Assembly: GCA_900539375.1 (NCBI GenBank)
Contig: UQBY01000025.1
Location: forward strand, 1 to 37,871
Reading direction: 5' to 3'
From: an uncultured Clostridium sp.
GTDB taxonomy: Bacteria > Bacillota > Clostridia > Clostridiales > Clostridiaceae
Length of the DNA: 37,871 nt
The translations under genes and the position numbers were made by a program. Numbering within the stretch: position 1 is the stretch's first letter; every line of letters begins with the position of its first letter. The notes beneath the pieces were generated by a model that saw nothing but the letters and a program-made list of their open reading frames with translations, ran no database searches and was not told the DNA's origin. Below, piece by piece: positions 23,382-30,471 of this stretch.

Positions 23382-24761
23382 CTACTTTCCTACGCAAAAC
23401 TCGCTAAATATTTTATTTATTAAATCCTCTTCAAGCTCTGAACCTGTAATTTCTCCTAAGGCTTTTAGAGCTGATGTTACATATATTGAAATTAAATCTA
23501 AATACTCATTAGATTTTACTCTATCTAAAGCTTCTTCGCAGTTTTCTAAGGCTCTATATAAAGCTTGCTTATGCCTATTGTTAGATATTATCATACTTTC
23601 ACTATCAACTTCTCCATTAAAGAATAAATCTTTAACTTTTTTCTTTAATTCATCTATTCCAAATCCAGTTTTAGCAGATATGTAAATTATATTTTTAAGT
23701 TCTTTTATGTCATCATCACTTATCTTTTTCTCTAAGTCATTTTTATTCATAAGAACTACATATTTTTTATCTTTAACCTTTTTTATAATTTCTCTATCTT
23801 CATCTTCTAATGGACGTGATGAATCAAGCATTAAAACTACTAAATCAGCTTCATCAATTTTTTCTCTTGATTTTTCTACTCCTATTTTTTCTACTTCATC
23901 TTCAGTTTCTCTAATACCAGCAGTATCTGTTATTTTTACTGGAATACCATCTAAACTTATAAACTCTTCTATAATATCTCTTGTTGTTCCTGGAATATCA
24001 GTTACTATAGCTCTTTTTTCTTTTAATAAACAATTTAACAAAGAAGATTTTCCAACATTAGGCTTACCTATTATAGCAAGCTTTAAGCCATCTCTTATTA
24101 TACGACCTTCATTAGCACCTTCTAATAATTTCTTCATATCCTCTATAGCAACAGTTAATTGTTCTTGAACTCTTATAGGGATTGTTTCATCTGGCTCCTC
24201 ATCATCTTCTGTAAAGTCAACAGAATATTCTATTAAAGCTAAAGTATTAAGCATATACTCTCTAAGCTTTCCTATTTCCTTAGAAAGAGCTCCATTACTT
24301 TGCATAACAGCAGACTTCATTGATAAATCAGTCTTAGCTCTTATAATATCCATAACAGCTTCTGCCTGACTTAAATCTATACGTCCGTTTAAGAAAGCTC
24401 TTTTAGTAAATTCACCTGGCTCTGCAATTCTAGCTCCAACTTTTATAATTTCTTCTAAAACTCTTCCTGTAGATACAACTCCCCCATGGCAGTTTACCTC
24501 AACTACATCCTCTGCTGTGAAACTTCTTGGCCCTTTCATATAACTTATAATTACTTCATCTATTTCAACCTTTGAATCTATATCACATATATAACCATAT
24601 CTCATAGTATAACTTTTCATATCTAATATATTAGAAGAATTTTTTCCTTTAAAAATCTTATTTATTACCTTTAAAGAATCACTTCCAGATACTCTTATTA
24701 TTGATATTCCACCTTCTCCTAAAGGAGTTGCTATACCACAAATTGTATCAAATTCTTTCAA
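23382..24761 (-). CDS. mnmE: tRNA modification GTPase MnmE (TrmE)
   Basis: A GTPase acting with MnmG on tRNA wobble uridines. The 459 residues show an N-terminal folate-binding domain with GEGGISIIRVSG and NCHGGVVSTGRVLEE, a helical domain, and an inserted G domain at about 220-375 (GKPNVGKSSLLN, DTAGIRETEDEVE, MNKNDLE). The C-terminal CVGK carries the catalytic-type Cys. The start is TTG at 24761 after AAGGAG (11-base gap); no in-frame ATG fits better. It has its own promoter and is preceded by the jag terminator. Confidence 0.96.
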   Translation of the reverse strand: MKEFDTICGIATPLGEGGISIIRVSGSDSLKVINKIFKGKNSSNILDMKSYTMRYGYICDIDSKVEIDEVIISYMKGPRSFTAEDVVEVNCHGGVVSTGRVLEEIIKVGARIAEPGEFTKRAFLNGRIDLSQAEAVMDIIRAKTDLSMKSAVMQSNGALSKEIGKLREYMLNTLALIEYSVDFTEDDEEPDETIPIRVQEQLTVAIEDMKKLLEGANEGRIIRDGLKLAIIGKPNVGKSSLLNCLLKEKRAIVTDIPGTTRDIIEEFISLDGIPVKITDTAGIRETEDEVEKIGVEKSREKIDEADLVVLMLDSSRPLEDEDREIIKKVKDKKYVVLMNKNDLEKKISDDDIKELKNIIYISAKTGFGIDELKKKVKDLFFNGEVDSESMIISNNRHKQALYRALENCEEALDRVKSNEYLDLISIYVTSALKALGEITGSELEEDLINKIFSEFCVGK

Positions 24762-24802
24762 TTAAAAATCATCTCCTTAAATATAATAATACATATTAAT
24801 AT

Positions 24803-24831
24803 ATTTTACAAAACATTAATATTATAGTCAA
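24803..24831 (-). promoter_or_regulatory. Sigma-A promoter of mnmE-mnmG-rsmG
   Basis: Minus strand: TTGACT (24831-24826), 17-base spacer, TAAAAT (24808-24803), 41 bases before the mnmE start and 20 bases past the jag terminator. Confidence 0.82.
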
Positions 24832-24850
24832 AAATCTTAGAATTCTTTGC

Positions 24851-24878
24851 AAAAATAAAAGAAAGCCTTTCGGCTTCC
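24851..24878 (-). terminator. Intrinsic terminator after jag
   Basis: On the minus strand GGAAGCC, GAAA tetraloop, GGCTTTC (24878-24861, one wobble), then TTTTATTTTT. It lies 8 bases after the jag stop codon. Confidence 0.88.
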
Positions 24879-24885
24879 TCTTACT

Positions 24886-25509
24886 TTATTTTTTTATATC
24901 TATTACAATTCTTCTGTAAGGTTCTTCCCCTTCACTATAGGTAGTTACATCTTTATCATCCTGAAGAGCTGAATGAATTATTCTTCTTTCGTATGGATTC
25001 ATAGGTTCTAACTTATAAGGCCTTTTACTCATTTTAACCTTATAAGCTGCTTTTTCAGCAACCCTTTTTAATGTTTCTTCTCTTTTTTGTCTATAATTTT
25101 CTGTATCTAATACAACTCTTTTATAGGGTTTATTATGATCTTTATTAACAATAAGAGATACTAAATACTGCAAAGAGTCTAATGTTTCACCTCTATATCC
25201 TATTATCAATCCCATCTTAGGACCAGTAATGTTCATAGTTACTAAATCATTTTCTTCCTTAACTGTAACATCAGCATCAACTTTCATATTATCAAGAACA
25301 TCAACTAAAAACTTTTTAGCCTCATCAACATGACTAGGCTTTGTGGTAACTTTTACCTTAGCTGGCTTACTTCCAATTAAGTTAAATAGACCTTTTGCAC
25401 CTTCATCAATTACCTCAATAATAACATTATCTTTTTCCTCATTTAAAGAGGCTAAAGCTTTATCAATAGCTTCTTCAACAGTTTTTCCACTCATTTCAAC
25501 AGTTTTCAT
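24886..25509 (-). CDS. jag: RNA-binding protein Jag (KhpB)
   Basis: A 207-residue protein with three parts: an N-terminal Jag domain (about 1-50) starting MKTVEMSGKTVEEAIDKAL, a KH domain (about 75-135) with GLIIGYRGETLDSLQYLV, and a C-terminal R3H domain with NPYERRIIHSALQ. It binds RNA and is implicated in cell elongation and division control together with KhpA in other Firmicutes. The ATG follows AAGGTGGTG. It lies about 40 bases behind yidC, its usual neighbour, and ends the rpmH operon at a clean terminator. Confidence 0.95.
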   Translation of the reverse strand: MKTVEMSGKTVEEAIDKALASLNEEKDNVIIEVIDEGAKGLFNLIGSKPAKVKVTTKPSHVDEAKKFLVDVLDNMKVDADVTVKEENDLVTMNITGPKMGLIIGYRGETLDSLQYLVSLIVNKDHNKPYKRVVLDTENYRQKREETLKRVAEKAAYKVKMSKRPYKLEPMNPYERRIIHSALQDDKDVTTYSEGEEPYRRIVIDIKK

Positions 25510-25550
25510 ACCATAGTCACCACCTTAATAAAAGTAAAGTTAAGTATTAA

Positions 25551-26357
25551 TTAATTCTTCTTTTTCTTCTTCTTTTTCTTACTTGCTTTATTAGTTTCTT
25601 CATAATTTTGCATAAAGAATTTTGAACCATCTAAAGCTTCTTTTTTTGCCTCTTCTTTTTCTTTTAATTCTAATGCTTCTTTTTTAGCTGGTCTATAATT
25701 TATAAAATAGGTATTTGCTATTTGAATTAATCCACCAACAACCCAATATATTACAAGTATTGATTGGAAGTTTATTGACATAAAAGCCATCATTAAAGAC
25801 ATACCTACATTCATACCAGACATATTTGGTGTACCACTATTTGCTGGAGTTGCTTTAGTCATTAAATATGATGGTATATAAGTAGTAAGTGCTGCTAATA
25901 TAGGTAATATAAATAACTTATCTGGCTGAGCTAAGTCCTTAATCCATAAAAATGACAAACCTTCAATTTGTGCTTTCATACTTGCACTATAGAAAACACC
26001 ATATAATGCCATAAGTATTGGTAATGGAAGTAATGCTGGAAGACATCCGCCTGTCATACTTACATTTTTCTCTTTATAAAGATTCATCATCTCCATTTGA
26101 GCTTTTTGTGGGTCATTTTTATACTTTTCTTGAATCTTCTTAACCTCTGGCTGTATTTCCTGCATCTTCTTTGAAGACTTAGCAGACTTAATATTAAAAG
26201 GTAACAAGCAAGCTCTTATTATTACTGTTAAAATAGTAATTGCCAATACGTAAGATGCTCCTCCTGTTACCCCTAATGAAACAACCAGATTATGTATAGC
26301 TTCAAATATTATTGTAAAAAATTTTGTTATTGGTGCAAACAGTTTTAACATATACAT
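25551..26357 (-). CDS. yidC: Membrane protein insertase YidC (SpoIIIJ/OxaA type)
   Basis: This protein inserts and folds membrane proteins with or without SecYEG. The 268 residues have several hydrophobic segments: about 25-50 including the conserved Arg of the hydrophilic groove in TVIIRACLLPFN, 100-125 in GGCLPALLPLPILMALYGVF, 140-165 and 185-220. A cytoplasmic tail ends in eight lysines before Asn. A lipoprotein-type signal peptide, common in Gram-positive YidCs, is absent. The ATG at 26357 (or the next at 26351) has no good Shine-Dalgarno; short ORFs end just before or over it, so translation may be coupled. Jag follows. Confidence 0.93.
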   Translation of the reverse strand: MYMLKLFAPITKFFTIIFEAIHNLVVSLGVTGGASYVLAITILTVIIRACLLPFNIKSAKSSKKMQEIQPEVKKIQEKYKNDPQKAQMEMMNLYKEKNVSMTGGCLPALLPLPILMALYGVFYSASMKAQIEGLSFLWIKDLAQPDKLFILPILAALTTYIPSYLMTKATPANSGTPNMSGMNVGMSLMMAFMSINFQSILVIYWVVGGLIQIANTYFINYRPAKKEALELKEKEEAKKEALDGSKFFMQNYEETNKASKKKKKKKKN

Positions 26358-26455
26358 ACTGCTACTAAAAACATATACAAATATACTTGTAAGTTTGTTT
26401 CATCTAAGTAGCTACTCCTTTCTCTAATATTTTTAACAACTATTTTTTCCTTCAT
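26345..26455 (-). CDS. Possible 36-residue ORF between yidD and yidC
   Basis: The ATG overlaps the yidD stop as ATGA and the frame runs 36 codons to a TAA that overlaps the yidC start region by 13 bases. The product begins MKEKIVVKNIRERSS, has an acidic middle, and ends with a hydrophobic stretch YLYMFLVAVCIC. No homologue is recognised. Its position, coupled at both ends, would make it a translational relay or leader for yidC. It could also be an accidental open frame, because it is short and has only a weak ribosome site. Confidence 0.35.
   Translation of the reverse strand: MKEKIVVKNIRERSSYLDETNLQVYLYMFLVAVCIC
26365..26403 (-). CDS. Possible 12-codon leader peptide before yidC
   Basis: The strongest ribosome site in this gap (AGAAAGGAG, about 26423-26415) precedes an ATG at 26403 by 11 bases. 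The frame reads MKQTYKYICICF and stops 7 bases before the yidC ATG. yidC itself has no Shine-Dalgarno. This arrangement fits termination-reinitiation or a leader peptide. It is in a different frame from the 36-residue ORF covering the same DNA. Confidence 0.35.
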   Translation of the reverse strand: MKQTYKYICICF

Positions 26456-26661
26456 TTTACAGGGTCAAATCCACCTTTACTAAAAGGATTGCATCTTAAA
26501 ATGCGCCAAATAGACATAAGACCACCTTTTATAACTCCATATTTTTCAATAGCTTCTACTGCATATTGAGAACATGTAGGAATATATTTACACCTTGGTG
26601 GATACATTGGTGAAATTTTCGTCCTATACATTTTTATCAGATACAGTATTATTTTTTTCAT
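26452..26661 (-). CDS. yidD: Membrane protein insertion efficiency factor YidD
   Basis: A 69-residue protein with the full family signature: KISPMYPPRCKYIPTCSQYA with three Cys, then GLMSIWRILRCNPFSKGG and FDPV at the end. It has an N-terminal amphipathic helix and aids YidC-dependent insertion at the inner face of the membrane. It overlaps the 3' end of rnpA by 38 bases in another frame, a compact arrangement often seen for this pair. yidC follows about 95 bases later. Confidence 0.95.
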   Translation of the reverse strand: MKKIILYLIKMYRTKISPMYPPRCKYIPTCSQYAVEAIEKYGVIKGGLMSIWRILRCNPFSKGGFDPVK

Positions 26662-27010
26662 TGTACAAACCTGCCTTGTTAAATAAATTATCCATGGCCT
26701 TTGCTACATCATGATAACTTTTATCCTTAATCTTTGTTCTTGCTACAAAAACAAAATCGTATCCTTTTTTATTAATATTTTCTTGCTTAAGTCTATAATT
26801 TTCCAATATTAATCTTTTGCTTCTGCTTCTAACAACACTGTTTCCAACTTTTTTACTTACAGAAATCCCTACTTTATTATATAAGGAATTATCTTTATCT
26901 TTGTTTCTGTTATTTTTTAATACATATAGTACTAAAAGATCATTAGCAAAAGACTTTCCTCTTCTATATACAATTCTAAACTCAATATTTTTCTTTAATT
27001 TATAAATCAT
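26624..27010 (-). CDS. rnpA: Ribonuclease P protein component
   Basis: The protein subunit assisting RNase P RNA in 5' maturation of tRNAs, 128 residues. It shows the family's N-terminal pattern KKNIEFRIVYRRGKSF, VGISVSKKVGNSVVRSRSKRLI (the RNR-like basic helix, here RSRSKR) and FVFVARTKI. It is slightly longer than average because of a Glu/Lys/Asn-rich tail that overlaps yidD. The ATG at 27010 lies 13 bases from AAAGGAG, a long spacing. It follows rpmH across a possible attenuator hairpin. Confidence 0.93.
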   Translation of the reverse strand: MIYKLKKNIEFRIVYRRGKSFANDLLVLYVLKNNRNKDKDNSLYNKVGISVSKKVGNSVVRSRSKRLILENYRLKQENINKKGYDFVFVARTKIKDKSYHDVAKAMDNLFNKAGLYNEKNNTVSDKNV

Positions 27011-27045
27011 AGGTATTTCTATACTCCTTTTTCCGCATTTTGCAG

Positions 27046-27070
27046 AAAAAAGGCCACAAATGCGGCCCTT
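27046..27070 (-). terminator. Possible attenuator between rpmH and rnpA
   Basis: On the minus strand GGCC (27067-27064) pairs with GGCC (27055-27052), extended by AAG/CTT with a bulge, and is followed by TTTTTT (27051-27046). It overlaps the rpmH stop. The stem is short, so partial termination that favours L34 over RnpA is the likely effect. Confidence 0.55.
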
Positions 27071-27203
27071 ATGCTGTTAATTTTTTTCTACCTTTTTGTC
27101 TTCTTCTCTTAAGAACGTTTCTTCCAGATAAAGTACTCATTCTTTTTCTGAATCCATGTTCTTTTTTTCTTTGTCTCTTTTTAGGTTGGTATGTCATGAA
27201 CAT
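27069..27203 (-). CDS. rpmH: 50S ribosomal protein L34
   Basis: A 44-residue, very basic protein beginning MFMTYQPKKRQRKKEHGFRK and ending RRRQKGRKKLTA, the complete L34 pattern (QP...HGFR.RM...GR.VL..RR.KGR). I choose the ATG at 27203, 10 bases from AAAGGGGG, which gives the normal 44-residue length; the ATG two codons later is the alternative. It is the first gene of the operon leading left from oriC, with a consensus promoter. Confidence 0.96.
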   Translation of the reverse strand: MFMTYQPKKRQRKKEHGFRKRMSTLSGRNVLKRRRQKGRKKLTA

Positions 27204-27278
27204 TATCACTACACCCCCTTTACGTTATCAATTTTTATAGTAATTAACTATTAATCTAAATTTTAAGTTACTTAATCA

Positions 27279-27307
27279 ATTATATATATTTACTTATATT
27301 GTGTCAA
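27279..27307 (-). promoter_or_regulatory. Consensus sigma-A promoter of the rpmH operon
   Basis: Minus strand: TTGACA (27307-27302), 17-base spacer, TATAAT (27284-27279), a perfect consensus match. The first DnaA box of oriC lies 45 bases upstream, so DnaA could affect it. Confidence 0.9.
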
Positions 27308-27351
27308 GAACTTAGTTGAATTATTAATAAAAATTAAGCAATGAATTTTTT

Positions 27352-27686
27352 TGTGGATAACTTATTGAATACTGGTCTTCTATTATGCTATTATAATAAA
27401 AGATTGTGAATAACTTGTTGATAAAATAGACTTATCCACAGATGTGAATAAGTCTGTGAATAACTTGTTAAAAACTTTATATTTTCACAAGTCTTTTTTT
27501 ATTTTTTCTTTTTTTTATGCTAAATTCAGAGATATTTAGACTGTTTATAATTTTTTTCATATTCCTGTGGATAACTTTTTTAGAACATGAAAGTTATCCA
27601 CATGTGGATAACTTTATCCACTTTTTCAACAGGAAAAATTGATTATTTTATTTTCTGTGTATAAGTTGTTAATATCCTGTGGATTT
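27352..27686. other. oriC: oriC, upstream DnaA-box cluster (rpmH-dnaA)
   Basis: Five perfect DnaA boxes (TTATCCACA on either strand) at 27352-27360 (-), 27432-27440 (+), 27566-27574 (-), 27594-27602 (+) and 27603-27611 (-). One-mismatch boxes lie at 27405, 27443, 27455 (TGTGAATAA), 27614 and 27656, and a weaker one at 27678. The boxes at 27594 and 27603 form a perfect 26-bp palindrome (27590-27615). The cluster covers the upstream region of dnaA and probably mediates both origin function and dnaA autoregulation. I could not assign the dnaA promoter with confidence. Confidence 0.93.
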
Positions 27687-27728
27687 CTTGTTAATAACTA
27701 TAAAAAAATTTTTTTTGGAGGATAAATA

Positions 27729-29069
27729 ATGGATGCTAATTTGCAAGACTTATGGGAACAAACCTTAAATGTTTTAAAAAACGAAATGAGTGAAGTAAGT
27801 TTTAACACTTGGATGAAAAGTTGTGATCCCATATCAATATCAGAAGACACCATAAAAATTAGTGTACCTAATTCTTTTACTCGTGACATTCTTAATAATC
27901 GATATAAAGATTTAGTTGCAAACTCAATTCAAGGTATTTGTTCTAAATTATATAAATTAGAATTTTTAATTTCCTCTGAAGTTGCCTTAGAGGAAAAAAA
28001 CAAAGCTATAAAAATTAAAGGTTCACCTTTAAATGAAGAAATATCTAATACTCTTAACCCTAAGTACACATTCGATTCCTTTGTAATTGGTAACAGCAAT
28101 AGATTTGCTCATGCTGCTTCTTTAGCTGTTGCAGAAGCTCCTGCTAAAGCTTATAATCCTTTATTTATATATGGAGGAGTTGGACTTGGAAAAACTCACT
28201 TAATGCATGCAATAGGTCATTATATTCTTGAAAATAATCCTAATGCTAAAGTTGAATATGTATCATCAGAAAAATTTACAAATGAACTTATAAATGCAAT
28301 TAAACATGATAAAAACGAAGAATTTAGAAATAAATACAGACATGTAGATGTTTTATTAATAGATGATATTCAATTTATTGCAGGAAAAGAAGGAACTCAA
28401 GAAGAATTTTTCCATACTTTTAATGCACTACATGATGCAAACAAACAAATAATACTATCATCAGATAGACCCCCTAAGGAGATTCCAACCTTAGAAGATA
28501 GATTACGTTCTAGATTTGAATGGGGTCTTATTGCTGATATTCAAGTACCAGACTTTGAAACAAGAATGGCAATATTGAAGAAAAAGGCCGATTTAGAAAG
28601 ACTTAATGTTCCTAACGAAGTTATGGTTTATGTTGCAACTAAAATAAAATCAAACATAAGGGAACTTGAAGGGGCACTTATAAGAATAGTAGCTTATTCA
28701 TCATTAACAAATAGAGAGGTTAGCGTAGACTTAGCTTCTGAAGCTTTAAAAGATATTATATCTAAAAAACAAGGAAAAAGTATAACAATAGAGTCAATTC
28801 AAGATATTGTATCTAGCTATTTTAATTTAAGGGTAGAAGATTTTAAATCTCAAAGAAGAACTAGAAATGTTGCCTATCCAAGACAAATAGCTATGTATTT
28901 AAGTAGAAAGCTAACAGATATGTCACTTCCTAAGATAGGTGAAGAATTTGGTGGAAGAGATCATACTACTGTAATTCATGCATATGAAAAAATTTCTGAA
29001 AATCTTAAAACAGATGAAGGATTACAAAGTACTGTAGACGATATAACTAAAAAATTAACCCAAATTTAA
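27729..29069 (+). CDS. dnaA: Chromosomal replication initiator protein DnaA
   Basis: This protein binds DnaA boxes, forms an ATP-dependent filament and melts oriC. The 446 residues have domain I (about 1-80, starting LQDLWEQTLNVLKNEMSE), a short linker, AAA+ domain III from about 110 with Walker A YGGVGLGKTHLMHAIG and Walker B VLLIDDIQFIAGKEGTQEEF, and domain IV with the box-recognition signature GGRDHTTVIHAYEKI. The ATG follows TTTTGGAGGATAA. It is the first plus-strand gene of the right replichore and is flanked on both sides by DnaA-box clusters. Confidence 0.98.
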   Translation: MDANLQDLWEQTLNVLKNEMSEVSFNTWMKSCDPISISEDTIKISVPNSFTRDILNNRYKDLVANSIQGICSKLYKLEFLISSEVALEEKNKAIKIKGSPLNEEISNTLNPKYTFDSFVIGNSNRFAHAASLAVAEAPAKAYNPLFIYGGVGLGKTHLMHAIGHYILENNPNAKVEYVSSEKFTNELINAIKHDKNEEFRNKYRHVDVLLIDDIQFIAGKEGTQEEFFHTFNALHDANKQIILSSDRPPKEIPTLEDRLRSRFEWGLIADIQVPDFETRMAILKKKADLERLNVPNEVMVYVATKIKSNIRELEGALIRIVAYSSLTNREVSVDLASEALKDIISKKQGKSITIESIQDIVSSYFNLRVEDFKSQRRTRNVAYPRQIAMYLSRKLTDMSLPKIGEEFGGRDHTTVIHAYEKISENLKTDEGLQSTVDDITKKLTQI

Positions 29070-29229
29070 TCCACAGATATACATAATAATCTGTGGATAA
29101 GTATAAAGTAAGATTCTACCAGTTAATAATGTGGATAACTGAAACAAATTATCCACTAGTTATCCACAGTTTTTTTTCTTTGTATTACTGATTATAACTA
29201 TGTTTTTCGTAGTTATCCACAAATCCACA
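29067..29229. other. oriC: oriC, downstream DnaA-box cluster (dnaA-dnaN)
   Basis: Perfect boxes at 29092-29100 (-), 29130-29138 (-), 29160-29168 (+) and 29213-29221 (+), plus near matches at 29067-29075, 29149-29157 and 29221-29229 (AAATCCACA). The last two lie head-to-tail and point at the DnaA-trio, as the final boxes of the Bacillus unwinding region do. The first two form a 10-bp hairpin (29069-29078 with 29089-29098). Confidence 0.93.
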
Positions 29230-29233
29230 GCCC

Positions 29234-29251
29234 CTACTACTACTACTACTA
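29234..29251 (+). other. DnaA-trio element
   Basis: Six perfect CTA repeats directly after AAATCCACAGCCC, so the complementary strand reads 3'-GAT repeats. DnaA-trios are the single-strand binding element through which the DnaA filament extends into the melted origin. The order box, box, C-rich step, trios, AT-rich DNA matches the basal unwinding system described for Bacillus subtilis. Confidence 0.88.
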
Positions 29252-29302
29252 TATTTATTTATATTATCTATACTATATATAGAAATTTAACAATTAACAA
29301 TT
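29252..29302. other. AT-rich DNA unwinding element
   Basis: The roughly 50 bases after the CTA repeats are almost entirely A and T with many TAT/ATA steps and very few C or G. It is the expected first-melting region of oriC, leading to the dnaN ribosome site. Confidence 0.75.
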
Positions 29303-29326
29303 GTGAATTATTTTTGGAGGTTATTT

Positions 29327-30427
29327 ATGATTTTTATATGTGAAAAACAAAAATTACAAGAAGGTATTTTAATAGTTCAAAAAGCAATAACAGGAAAATC
29401 AACTATGCCTATTTTAGAAGGTATTTACATAAAAACTGATTCTAATGGAATAACTCTAATAGGTTCAGATAAAGACTTATCTATAGAAACTAAAGTAGAA
29501 GCAGATGTATTAGAACAAGGAAGTATAGTTATAGATTCAAAAATATTTGGTGAAATTATAAGAAAGCTACCAAACTCTGAAGTAAGAATTGAAATTATTG
29601 AAAATGATACTGTACAAATAAGTTGCGAAAAATCCATATTCAATGTAGTATTAATGAATCCAGAAGAATATCCTGCATTACCAGACATAACAAATGAAAA
29701 ACAAATAAGTGTTCCACAAAATATATTAAAGAATATGATAAAAAGCACATCTTTCTCAGTAGCTCAAGATGAAACAAGACCAATACTACAAGGAGTATTA
29801 TTTGAAATTAAGGATAAAAGCCTTAATCTTGTAGCTTTAGATGGGTATAGACTTGCAGTAAAAAGTGAATACTTAGATAGTGAATTTGATATAGATGTAG
29901 TTATCCCCGGAAAAACATTAAATGAGGTGTCTAAAATACTTGAAGATGTGGATAACTTGGTGAATATTACTTTTACTAAAAATCAAATATTATTTAATTT
30001 AGAGCATACAAAAATCATCTCTAGATTATTAGAGGGTAAATTTGTAAATTATGCATCTTTATTACCACAAGAACATAAACTTTTAGTTTATGTAAACAGA
30101 CAAGATTTACAAAATGGTATTGAAAGAGCTTCTTTAATGTCTAAAGAAGGTAATAGTAATTTAATTAAGCTAAAAATAGAAGATGATGTATTAGTTATAA
30201 CATCAAATTCTCAATTAGGAAAAGTAAGAGAAGAAGTTGAAATAAATATGCAAGGAGAAGAACTTGAAATTGCATTTAATTCAAGATATTTACTTGATGT
30301 ATTAAAGAATATGGAAGAAGAAGTTATAAGATTAGAAATGACATCAAGTATAACACCTTGTGTAATAAAAGCTAAGGATAATGACTCATATAAATATTTA
30401 ATTTTACCAGTAAGATTAATAAGATAG
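29327..30427 (+). CDS. dnaN: DNA polymerase III beta subunit (sliding clamp)
   Basis: The ring-shaped processivity clamp, a head-to-tail dimer of three similar domains each. The 366-residue length is normal. MIFICEKQKLQEGILIVQKA and MPILEGIYI are typical of domain 1. FSVAQDETRPILQGVLFEI and ALDGYRLAV mark domain 2, and the C-terminus ends YKYLILPVRLIR, close to the family's conserved P-R/M-L/R end. I use the ATG at 29327, 6 bases after TTGGAGG; an upstream GTG (29303) is within the leader. A DnaA-box match (29947-29955) lies inside the gene. Confidence 0.97.
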   Translation: MIFICEKQKLQEGILIVQKAITGKSTMPILEGIYIKTDSNGITLIGSDKDLSIETKVEADVLEQGSIVIDSKIFGEIIRKLPNSEVRIEIIENDTVQISCEKSIFNVVLMNPEEYPALPDITNEKQISVPQNILKNMIKSTSFSVAQDETRPILQGVLFEIKDKSLNLVALDGYRLAVKSEYLDSEFDIDVVIPGKTLNEVSKILEDVDNLVNITFTKNQILFNLEHTKIISRLLEGKFVNYASLLPQEHKLLVYVNRQDLQNGIERASLMSKEGNSNLIKLKIEDDVLVITSNSQLGKVREEVEINMQGEELEIAFNSRYLLDVLKNMEEEVIRLEMTSSITPCVIKAKDNDSYKYLILPVRLIR

Positions 30428-30471
30428 GAGGAAATGTATAAATAATTGATATTTATGCAATAATTATAATA

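Noticed and set aside
27040..27240. Plus-strand frame of 66 codons near rpmH
   Set aside because: It is the antisense of the recognisable 44-residue L34 gene and its leader.
29234..29251. CTA repeats as a simple microsatellite
   Set aside because: Their exact position after paired DnaA boxes and before the AT-rich region fits a DnaA-trio, a known functional element, better than chance repeat expansion.
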